64,000 nt of DNA from Gonapodya sp. JEL0774 (lineage: Eukaryota > Monoblepharomycota > Monoblepharidomycetes > Monoblepharidales > Gonapodyaceae). Made by a program: the position numbers and the translations under genes. The notes beneath the pieces were generated by a model that searched no databases, was not told where the DNA came from, and saw nothing but the letters and a program-made list of their open reading frames with translations. Below, one piece after another: positions 24,001 through 34,600 of this stretch (position 1 is the first letter of the stretch; the number at the start of each line of letters is the position of its first letter). The stretch lies in NCBI GenBank assembly GCA_027604505.1, contig JADIIX010000029.1:1-64000 (forward strand), given 5' to 3'.

Positions 24001-24419
24001 AAATGGTAATGCATAGTCAGTGCAAGCGATTACCCACGACGCCCCCATGATCGCCGTAACCTGCCCAGGCGTGACGGTAGCACTAACATTCCGGAGCAAA
24101 CGAAGAGGCTTCGGAGGAGGTTTACCCGAAATTTTCTGGAGAATTGGGGCGATGGGGGATGGCGGTGGAACGACATCTACGCAAAGGCTGATGAAGGCAA
24201 CGAACAGCCATGAAGTAAACGGCATAGGGGACGGAGAACTTTTGCTCACTCGTCAATAGAAATAGCAACTAGTCGATGAAAGCCTGGGCGCGCGAGATTG
24301 ACGGTCATTCCCCTGGTGATTGGTCGAACATCGTGAACGACTTCTCCAGAACTTGTGACAGACATGGCAGCTGGGGGAGCTGAGGCAGGTACGTTGTGCT
24401 CACTGCCAGTCATCAGCAT
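18030..24419 (-). CDS. full-size ABCG transporter (NBD-TMD-NBD-TMD), Yol075c-like
   Basis: One multi-exon gene spans both halves. NBD1: Walker A GAS|GAGKTT split by an intron near 24035-23945, NTLAGR, Q-loop AYVKQEDTLLPFLTVRETLS, signature GCSSSEKRRVSVAVQML (23570-23500), Walker B VIFLDEPTS, H-loop VVLSVHQPRATAFERFD, then GVNPADFIL and a Ser-rich linker to TMD1 (about 22.45-21.05 kb). NBD2: Walker A GTGSSGKTT (20650), signature KGISGGEKRR (20170), Walker B VLII|DEATTGLDSS, and SQQTRSEIF in the H-loop place. TMD2 runs 19.6 kb to the end, closing with WFDILILLIIVVLLRILAFG. NBD-first order with GCxxxEKRRVSV in the first half fits the Yol075c group rather than PDR pumps. The continuous run of membrane exon into NBD2 (VMILIVLVQICLTG then SESAVFLHT) argues for one gene rather than two half transporters. 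The start is the first ATG of the first open exon and is tentative. The substrate is unknown. Confidence 0.85.
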
Positions 24420-25187
24420 CGACGTTGGCGTGATTTGATTTTCCACGCCTCCATTCGCTCGTGATATCGCCCGGGTGTTCTGCTAAATGGTTCACGCGTA
24501 CTTCGGCCAGGCATGGGATGCGTACGGCACTTCCTGTTTTGCCGTCAAAACTGGTCGGACTCTTCCTCATCTTATGGTTGAGTTCATCTATTTTCTATTT
24601 AGTGTTGCTTTCAGCTTTAGCCGTAGCCAGTGCAACCACCCTGCTGCACGCTACAGAGTAGTTATTGTGTCGAGCAGGGTGGGTGGTTGGTGCGTAGTGT
24701 TGAAGCCTCGCCCCGCCCATCCGCAAGTGTCTCAAAGGAAAGAAGGAGTCTAACTGCCATCATGAGGTCTTGCAACTCCTCGCCGATGAAGCGCCAAATG
24801 GGCGGGTCATATGAGTGCTCATATCTAAAGATCAATATATAAGCTGGTTTCATAATAGATGCAACAGCTGTATCCTCTATTGGACGCGCTCAGCTCGTAA
24901 CGATATGAACAGCTGCACTCTCGACAGAGCATCGCTCGTGTTATTGCATTCTGAATCAATGAACGTTAGAGATTACGGATTCAAGCTGGAGGGACCAAAG
25001 GACCCCTTTCATATGTAACTGAGGTATTAATAATAGTTTAAGAGAGGATGGTGTGCCGGCAGGTGGGTACAGGTATTGGCAGTGTACATTAACAAGATTT
25101 CAGACTGAGTAAATCTGAACGAAAATGGTGACACGGCTGGGGCCAACTATGGGCCAGCTATATGAGGAGAGTCGTAGGGACCTAAAT

Positions 25188-25219
25188 GGAAGTAGATTGT
25201 CCTGGAAGTAGATTGTCCT
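25188..25219. repeat. 16-bp tandem duplication
   Basis: The unit ggaagtagattgtcct occurs twice back to back without a mismatch. Confidence 0.85.
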
Positions 25220-25273
25220 GTTCGCCATGCTGGTGTCATAATATCTTTGTCGAACTAAATCAACGGCGGTCGG

Positions 25274-25313
25274 CGCCTTAATAAGTGAGCTAAACGCCTT
25301 AATAAGTGAGCTA
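25274..25313. repeat. 19-bp direct repeat
   Basis: The unit cgccttaataagtgagcta occurs at 25274 and again at 25295, separated by two bases (aa). Confidence 0.85.
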
Positions 25314-26045
25314 CTCTAATTCACAAGTGCATCTCCAAGCCAAAAGGATACGTTTCTTCCAAGGAAAGTGACCGCAAATCGCCAATATCATAAAATACAT
25401 CGCCAGGTGGCGCGCTCACCACTAGATCACCGTTCTGTACACGTGCTCCGGCCACCCTCATAATACACACCATTTCGCCAAGACGATCATCATAAAACAC
25501 TTAGAAACAGTCGCATTATGCGCACTAGCTTTACCGTGCATGAATAGAAACCTGGGCCTATTGGCTCGGTTATGCTGAGTTTAGCTTGTCTCGCAGCCCG
25601 TTACTGACATCGGATGCATTTACACGGTAGAACAACCAATTAGTCCGATGCACCAGGCTCGCCAAGTATGAAAGAGAAGCGTTTGGTATTCATTCCATCA
25701 AGACAGCTTATGTAAAAAGATCAAAAAAGGAACGGAGATCCTGAAGCCGACCCTGAGTTTCTCCTGGACTCTGTGTAACGATCCCCTGCCGACAGCGCAA
25801 GATGTGCACTGAGGTAGGACTTCACATCCACTATGCTTTCATAACGATGTACGAATTTTGGTGGACCGTATGGTGTTTTCGGAAGCGGCGATCTGATGTT
25901 TGGATTACGCCGTTGACGCCGCACTTGGCTCTCCTCAGGCCATACAGCCAAACCCTTTGGTAACCGCGGATTCCCCTCACCGCACAATTCGCTTGTACAT
26001 TCTCTTCACCCTCACGCATTCTACGTACTTGCTGTCGCTGGATCG

Positions 26046-29000
26046 ATGGCAGCCATGCTTTCTCGCCTACGTAGCTTCCTCCTTTGGTCCACTTTAATAT
26101 CCGCATCCTCTGTCGCTGGCCGACCTCTAAATTCCCGAGCTGCTCCCGCTTATGTTGTGGCCTTCGACCCCGTTTCGACTTGCTGGGGAACGGACACAGC
26201 AAATTTTGTAATCAACGCTCACATATCCGTTAATGGGGCTGCTCCGATGGCTAACGCGAACGGAGGGTTGGCAAATCTCCACATCACCTTTGCACCTGCA
26301 CGAGCACTCCAACTAACCGCTAGTTGGAATGGAGCTAATTCGGTGGCAACGGGAAACGTCTGGTCATTTCAGGTACTTACCAGCGCGAGCATTTCCACAG
26401 ATCGCTGCGTTCATTGCCTCATTCCTATAAAAAGACAATGGACTTTCAACCAGTTGTCGGTGGCGAGTTCTCCCTACCGGGCGTTCCATGCATAAACGGA
26501 CAAATCGGGGCACCAATGGCGCTTACAGCTGCTGGCCAGCTGGTTAGTGGTGGAACGATCACTGTCTCGGTTACTGGGGGTAACTTCGGAATAAACGGTG
26601 CCGGTAAGTCCGAATATCATGATCATACGCCCCAGACTGCGTTACTAATGCGAATCTTTCTAAAAGGAACGCCGTCAGCAGCCACGCAGGTCTTGGCCGC
26701 CACAACAAAATCCCCAACCGCGCCGGCCGCGACTACACTCCCTCCCTCCTCTACTGGAAATCCCGGAGCAACACAGGTCGCTACACCACCACCCACAGGA
26801 GCTGCGGGGGACTGCTTTGTCAAGCTGCCGCCCAATGCTCTCAGCGCCACAGGTCTTTCGACTCCATGGATTGTTTCCGGTAACGGCTGCACCCAGACTG
26901 CAGATGGCATGCCCACGTGAGTTACTGGATCATTTGAGAGCACGCACCATGAAGTTCTCATCAAAAGTAATCGCTCTAATAGTTTCGCGGAATGCACGAT
27001 TGTCGACCCCGCCACGGGAAAGCTGTTCACATACTCCCCTCTTTTGATCAACCAGGGTCAGGCATTTGTTACCCCCGTTGTGCCAAAGCTCCCCGCCAAC
27101 GGAGTTGTCGGATGTTGGTTTGGTACCAACGGCGCGACCACCAACTTGATCGACGGAAACAATGGCAAAGATCTCGCAGCTGCGAACTGTGTGAACGGCG
27201 ACCCTGGAGTTAAAGGCGACATCTTCGGCCAATTTGCAGCCTGTAACGGTGCACAATTCTTTGCGGCTGCGAACAAGGCTCCTCTGACCATTCCGGCGCT
27301 CGGTACTGGCAAGAACGGAAAGCCCTGCTACACAACGCGCTCGTTCGAGGTAGTAGACATGGACCAATCGGACAACGTGATTACCACGTACTCGCTTGGT
27401 TTGTATTGTTGATTTTTGTCAGCGGCACTACGAATTTTGTTTTCTCATCATGTTCCACGAACCTTACAGACAACAACGGCAAGATTGGACAGAAGACCAC
27501 CGCCAATTCCAAGACCTTGACGACAGACATTAACAACGGCTCGGACAACCTGCTTCTGGATCTTTTCCTCCGTCCAGCGTTGGGTTGCACTGCTTTCACG
27601 GCCCCCAGCTTGGCAGATCCGGCNNNNNNNNNNAACAAGCGCCGATCGCACTGATTCCTGGCAACGTGAGTTGACCCTACGATAAACCGACCGTATGATA
27701 CATTCATGGTGGTGAATCACTGTTCTAACGTCGCGCCTCAACACCACGCCCGCAGAATCCGATGGTTGTGTCCACGGCATCTGGAGCGATGTCAAAGACC
27801 AAACAGAACGCTTACCGTGCGGCGGTCGACCAAGGAACAGGCGCGGGTACCACTGCCGAAGCAACGGCATACTGCCAGAACTATCTGGATGTCAACGGTC
27901 CCAGCATCATCACAGACTCCAAGTTCACAATTGGGTTCGCAAGCCCCGACACAGGCAACGGAAACTCACTGTACACGTTCCTCGGGCAACGCTTTGAAGC
28001 ATCTTGGACTGGTTTAGGCTGCGACGTTCTTCTGACAAAGGTGAGGCAAAGCACCAGGACGGTCTTCATTCATACTGGAAACTGATGGTGCATTTTCGGC
28101 GGCAGGTCGTGTATCTTGACCCAGCCAACAAACTTCCCATCATAGCAAACCGCAACGCCGACGGTGTCACCACGTCGCTGACCTTCAACACCGCACAGCT
28201 CCTATCCATGGCGCAGGCTGCTGGCCTGGTAACTGGCGGCGGAAAGGCAACCACTGTCAAGGGTGCTAAGGTCACCACGACGAAAGGGAATGGTGGTGGT
28301 GAGTATTGATTGCGGAACTTCGTCGTTCGGATATGAGGCATTGCTCACACTTTCTCTCTCTCTCTTTAAGCACAAGGGTACGGTATTGAGATCCAAACTC
28401 GGGTAAAGGTATTCACTAAACCGAGATTATATCATTTAAATTAACAGGGCAACTCAGCCAGTCACGAAACCCGCAACCACAAAGTCTGCGGCTCCCGCCA
28501 CCACCCAGGTTACGACACCACCACCCACAGGAGCTGCCGGGGATTGTTTTGTCAAGCTGCCGCCCAATGCTCTCAGCGCCACAGGTCTTTCGACTCCGTG
28601 GATTGTTTCCGGTAACGGCTGCACCCAGACCGCAGATGGCATGCCCACGTGAGTTACTGGATCATTTGAGAGCACGCAGCATGAAGTTCTCATCAAAAGT
28701 AATCACGCACATAGTTTCGCGGAATGCACGATTGTCGACCCCGCCACGGGAAAGCTGTTCACATACTCCCCTCTTTTGATCAACCAGGGTCAGGCATTTG
28801 TTACCCCCGTTGTGCCAAAGCTCCCCGCCAACGGAGTTGTCGGATGTTGGTTTGGTACCAACGGCGCGACCACCAACTTGATCGACGGAAACAATGGCAA
28901 AGATCTCGCAGCTGCGAACTGTGTGAACGGCGACCCTGGAGTTAAAGGCGACATCTTCGGCCAATTTGCAGCCTGTAACGGTGCACAATTCTTTGCGGCT

Positions 29001-31363
29001 GCGAACAAGGCTCCTCTGACCATTCCGGCGCTCGGTACTGGCAAGAACGGAAAGCCCTGCTACACAACGCGCTCGTTCGAGGTAGTAGACATGGACCAAT
29101 CGGACAACGTGATTACCACGTACTCGCTTGGTTTGTATTGTTGATTTTTGTCAGCGGCACTACGAATTTTGTTTTCTCATCATGTTCCACGAACCTTACA
29201 GACAACAACGGCAAGATTGGACAGAAGACCACCGCCAATTCCAAGACCTTGACGACAGACATTAACAACGGCTCGGACAACCTGCTTCTGGATCTTTTCC
29301 TCCGTCCAGCGTTGGGTTGCACTGCTTTCACGGCCCCCAGCTTGGCAGATCCGGCGATGTCCTTTGGATCGCTAGCTTTGAACGAATTGCAAGCAGCGAA
29401 GCTCCAACAAGCGCCGATCGCACTGATTCCTGGCAACGTGAGTTGACCCTACGATAAACCGACCGTATGATACATTCATGGTGGTGAATCACTGTTCTAA
29501 CGTCGCGCCTCAACACCACGCCCGCAGAATCCGATGGTTGTGTCCACGGCATCTGGAGCGATGTCAAAGACCAAACAGAACGCTTACCGTGCGGCGGTCG
29601 ACCAAGGAACAGGCGCGGGTACCACTGCCGAAGCAACGGCATACTGCCAGAACTATCTGGATGTCAACGGTCCCAGCATCATCACAGACTCCAAGTTCAC
29701 AATTGGGTTCGCAAGCCCCGACACAGGCAACGGAAACTCACTGTACACGTTCCTCGGGCAACGCTTTGAAGCATCTTGGACTGGTTTAGGCTGCGACGTT
29801 CTTCTGACAAAGGTGAGGCAAAGCACCAGGACGGTCTTCATTCATACTGGAAACTGATGGTGCATTTTCGGCGGCAGGTCGTGTATCTTGACCCAGCCAA
29901 CAAACTTCCCATCATAGCAAACCGCAACGCCGACGGTGTCACCACGTCGCTGACCTTCAACACCGCACAGCTCCTATCCATGGCGCAGGCTGCTGGCCTG
30001 GTAACTGGCGGCGGAAAGGCAACTACTGCAAAAGGTAGTCAGGTTACCACTGTCAAGGGTGCGAAGGTTACCACCACGAAATTGTCCGTCGTTGGTGGAG
30101 GAACCCAGCCGACAACTGCAAAGGCCACTCAGGGTTCATCTACCAAGAGTAGTGTTGTCGGAGGCGGCGGAATTGCGACCACTGTGAAGGGTGCCAAGCC
30201 CACTACTACTAAGGCGAATGGTGGTGGTGAGTTTCGCTGTATTAAGTCCCCTTTTGCGATTACGCTGACATTTCCGTGTCTTCTTCAGCCCAAGGGTGAG
30301 CTGCTCCTTTCAGCACGTGGTTTCGGTTTTGTTTTTTTCTAACTGAGATTCGCTCTCTTGGCAGTGCGACAGCACTAATTTCAACAAACCCTATCGCCAC
30401 GACGATCCCTGTTGCAACATTGTCTGCTGTTTCGGGCGTAACGCCAATAGTTACTTCGCTTCCGGGTGGAGGTGCTGGACCTTCGTCAGTTCTGTCAATG
30501 TCCATTCAGAAGACAAAACGCACGAAATCTACGCGGACAAGGCGCACGAAGACTACAAAGACAAAACGCACCAAGACTACGAAGACGAAGCGCACGAAGA
30601 CGACAGTCATCGCGACGGTTCCGTCAACCCCAGGGACAACTCAGGCAGTTCCAATGCTTAGCCAATCAAAGGCGTCTGTCGTTTCAACACAAGCTGCGGC
30701 CACCACTGGCGCTGCGTTGCCGGCGCAATCTTCTACTGTCTTACCATCCCTGTCATCGTCCGTTGGTGCACCTGTACTTACCACGACACCGACTATCAGA
30801 CAGACGTCCATTGCGTCACTCTCTACCTCAACCGCCGCTGGTCAGGGTGCCGTAGTGACTGTGTCCCCCTCAGCGCCGTGAGTTTCTCGCGTAGCGTGAA
30901 TTATTGACTGAATTCTCGTATCGATGCATTGAAACTGTTCTTATTTCTGTGAACAATCGGTAGTGCGGGCCCGATTCTCTATGTTTTCGATTACCGTATC
31001 GACCATTGCTGGACTTTTGACGGCGCGGTATTCTTCCCACTTCTCACAACCCTTTCCGTGAATGGTCACGCACCCATGTCAACTCTCGATGGTGGACTCG
31101 CATCGATTGCAATGACGTTTACCGGCCTCAAGGACATTCAGACTGCATTCACATGGGGTGTGGGTAACGTTATGACCCCTGCCAATACCTTCCGATTTGA
31201 GACCGTCAATGGTGCATCAAATCCCGGAGGAATATTCAGCACTATGGACGCAGACGTGACGTGCGTGAACGGTGTGATATCCGTTCAAAATCTTGCGATT
31301 GAGGCGACAGGTAGTTTACTCAACGGTGGTGCGATCACAATCACTTTGAACAAGTTGGTTTGA
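26046..31363 (+). CDS. large secreted modular protein with duplicated core module
   Basis: Sixteen exons: 26046-26372, 26435-26603, 26667-26916, 26983-27398, 27470-27665, 27756-28040, 28106-28299, 28371-28377, 28448-28648, 28715-29130, 29202-29437, 29528-29812, 29878-30226, 30289-30295, 30365-30877, 30964-31363. A signal peptide opens it (SRLRSFLLWSTLISASSVAG). An N-terminal module of about 130 residues (TCWGT, ISVNGAAPM, GGLANLHITF, CINGQI, GGTITVSV) is repeated at the C-terminus (HCWTF, LSVNGHAPM, GGLASIAMTF, CVNGVI, GGAITITL). Between them lie two nearly identical Cys-containing modules of about 480 residues, each with NGVVGCWFGTNGATT, CYTTRSFEVVDMD and FGFASPDTGN-like landmarks, each beginning DCFVKLPPNA. 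Thr/Lys linkers join them, including a very basic KTKRTK-type stretch near 30510-30600. I do not recognise either module. A wall or environmental glycan-binding role is only a guess. An assembly gap interrupts exon 5. Confidence 0.8.
26781..30015 (+). repeat. tandem duplication, two units of about 1.5 kb
   Basis: Unit 1 (about 26781-28250) and unit 2 (about 28517-30020) match base for base over exons and introns from roughly 26983/28715 onward. The only exception is 50 bases present in unit 2 and replaced by 10 Ns in unit 1. The offset is 1732 before the gap and 1772 after it. The first 200 bases of the units carry scattered differences, and the 3' linkers diverge completely. Confidence 0.9.
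27624..27633. other. assembly gap (10 N)
   Basis: Ten Ns lie inside exon 5 of the secreted-protein gene. The second repeat unit shows 50 bases at this place, so the true gap is probably 50 bases and the reading frame is probably intact. Confidence 0.95.
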
Positions 31364-31620
31364 TCGCATTTGAAGGCGACGGGAGAGGTGTGTGTCCTAC
31401 AACCGGAGGTAAAGCAATCGAAAGTTAGAAGGACGTTCGTCACAGTCACTTGCCCGATATGATACACAACAATTACCTACTTGATTTTATTTGTATGGTC
31501 AAGTGACTCTGAAATATGACTCTGTTCTGTGGATCGATTGGGGACCTCTAGTGCATTGGGCAAAGATGTCTTCGCACCACTCACAGTCCACTCAACCACC
31601 AAAACCCGCAATCTTAGACG
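31364..31620. other. intergenic, upstream of FANCI
   Basis: It lies between the stop of the secreted-protein gene and the FANCI start. Only chance frames are seen. Confidence 0.4.
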
Positions 31621-34600
31621 ATGGACGAGGTGAGGATCGATGGCAGCGGGAAGAGATCTTTTGAGTAAGCCAGCCAGGTAACCCCTGACGAACTCGCTTT
31701 TATCTTCATGCTCTTGCTTCACACCACGTCCCGCCTGGGGCGGCACTCAGATCGAAGATGCGCGCGATTTCACCTCAACAGACGATATTATCGGGGAGCT
31801 GGGTGTTTTCAGTGATAGAACCACGGAGAAGATACGCAGCTTCATGGAAAAGTGAAATGAACAATTGTGTGGGAAAGTCGACTAGTTTCGTCAGACGAGT
31901 CTTTCCCATTTAGACTTCCCAGCGGCTCGCAAGGAGAACTTGCACGTGAGAAAGTGTACGAGATCGTCGTGGACTGGTTGGTGGAACCCTTCAATTTTTC
32001 TGGCGTTCGTGAGCTGGAGAATCTCAAAGCTCAAACAACTTGCTGCAGGCTCGCCTCCGGCCCATTTGACCCCGAGTCGGCCGCTTCGAAAGACGTTGCA
32101 GCTCTTGTGAACATCTTCATCGATCAAATCGACTCGTTGGCGCCTGCCCATCTGCCTCACTTTGGGAATCGGCTCATTGAGAGCCTCGGACGGTCCTCAT
32201 CTCATCCCTTGCTTATATCTCTCATACCTCGTACTGTCTTCTGGATTTCCCGTCAGAAGAAACTGCCATTTGAAGGCAAGGAAGAAACAAGTGCCAAGAT
32301 TCGAGATAACCTCATCAGTCAAGCCTGTTCGCTCGACTGGGCACGAACGGACAGGGCACCACAGTGGGCAGAGGCCATGAGAGACGTGGAGTTGACCGGC
32401 CCCCAACTGGAGAAGGTGGCGAAGAAACTTCTTGAGTGGGCTTGCTTTATCCGTCCGTACGCCCGGTCCAGAACGCTCAATATGAATCTCTTTTTTTACT
32501 CAGCTGTATATTGCTGGTCACCCTTTCTTGCTTGCCTCCACTCGTTTACCAGATACTTCTTTTCTCTAAACGCGTACGTCAATCCGATTGACACACCGAC
32601 GGTCCAATCTTCTCTTAATTCGCTTGAACAGACCTCCCCCCGACCGCTAATCCCACCTCATCTTGTTTGCCGTCAGCTTCGAACTCGACGAGAACGTGAG
32701 CTGTCGCTTTACGACAATGCCGACGAAAGAGATGACGGTATTTCAGAACGGCAGTCGACAGAAGAGCGCATAGCCCAGGCGGAAGGGACGGCACTTCTTC
32801 ACGTGGGGTTTGCTTTGAGAGCTGATAAAGTAAGTACGTTTTCGCTGGTGGGGTGATGATCCTTTCATTTTGGAATGTCTTCACAATGTCCAGGACCTGG
32901 CAACCGATTTTCTCAAGCACATGCGAGTCAGCCGCGCTCGAGATCTTGATCCGTTTGCTCTAGCGCTCCTATTTGTCATGGCGAGAAGCTCAAGGTTTGC
33001 AGAAGAGGTGGGATCCAGCTCTTTATCCCCCAATGACGAATAAGTGAACTACCTCAGTTTGGATTTTCCAGGTGAACGATTGTCTCCGCTCTGCAATTAT
33101 CACAACCTACCGCGACGAAGAGCATGCGAAGAGAGCATCGTGGACTCGAATCAGTACCGTGATCAACGAATGTGAGATATTGGAAATCTAGTGGCCGTCA
33201 TAGCTGATTTGAGCATCGCTCCCATATCAAAATTGTGTCCTCGCCAGCCGCCCCAACACCGCCTCTTACAGCCCATCTTCTGGCGCTCGTCCGCCTTACT
33301 GCCCGTGGGTGGGACTTCTCTGCCCTTCAGTCTCTGGCATCCTTCCTACTTGTCACGCTGGATGATGCTGGGGCTCAGAGCGTCAGGTCCAAAGATCCGG
33401 GGATCAAAAAACGAGTCACTGAGACGGTGACCACAGTTTTGGAAGAGGTGTTTGATGTGAGAGAATGCTTCAGATTCCATCCTTGCGAGAAGCGGACAAC
33501 ATATGCCTACATGGAGTTTAGCACCACGAGCTCATTCGTCCACACCTTTTAGATGAGATTGTCGCGCGAATTAAAGATGGAGGTGTGTCCGCTTCCCTTT
33601 TTGCGGAACTGTTGGGCCGGCTCATAGAGCGGGCACCGGACGCTTTCTTGGAACACATCGGAAGGGTTCGTTGATGCTCAGTTGATGAATTCACATTTTC
33701 TTTTGCACCGAGATGATCCGCCATCCACCTCACCACTCATAGCTCCAAGAGATCCTCAGCCACCTCCCTGTAATCCCACCCGTTGCGTCTGTTGTAGCTA
33801 TTTCTTCGCTCCGCCGTATTCTGAATCTCCGCCCTGGATTCCGAGATCAGCTCGTTCTCTCACTACGAAAATGCCTTGGGGCTCGGGATGTTTCGGCCCG
33901 GCTCACTGCGGTGTCCGGATTGCTGTATCTCGTGGAGCTTGTAGAGACGAAGGTCGCGTCAAGATACCCGACTGAGGTTGCATTTCAGGTTGAAGCTATT
34001 GGCGCTGTGAGGAAGGCAATGGACTCCCAACCGGAGGTTCGAGTTGCGCTGTACAGAGAGCTGGAAGGGCTTGTAGTTCGGAATCCAAGATTGGCTCCAT
34101 TGGTGATTGAGGCACTCTGGAACCAGGTAAGTGAACTACCTGACATTGATCAACCCCTGATACCTGGGATCTTACCGGAATCCGACTGAAGCTCTCGAAG
34201 TATATTCACGACACTCACGGAGACGCTGGAGCAGCAATAGCAATTGTTGAATGCGTGGCGGACGAGCAAGATGAAGCACATATAATTGGTGAACTCCAGA
34301 TTGTCGTTGATCGAAATGGTGATCTTTACCGATCTGATCTTGATTTTCAGAGCCCATACCCTACCTTCTGCGGACCGTTACACAATCGATGGTTGTATCT
34401 GCGGCCAATTCATCGAAAGTTGATGCGGGAAGTGGCTTCGTTAAGCTTGTTGATGCCGCCCAGCATCAGTTGCAGTCACTGTTGCACAACTTGGGCAAAG
34501 CCGAATTGGCCGATTTCGAACTGGATAAGATGGTGGATTTTAACATCGCGACGAGAAATGGTGTAAGAAACTTGATGATGGCATCGTTGTTGTTGGGATG

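Larger units (their letters stand above)
24420..26045. other. gene-poor 1.6-kb region with small tandem repeats and a coding-like remnant
   Basis: No complete gene is supported. On the minus strand about 25500-25325 reads VFYDDRLGEMVCIMRVAG, then NGDLVVSAPPGDVFYD, ending at a stop, with no credible upstream exons. This could be a fragment of a lost gene. Two short direct repeats are listed separately. The right part should hold the promoter of the secreted-protein gene. Confidence 0.4.
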
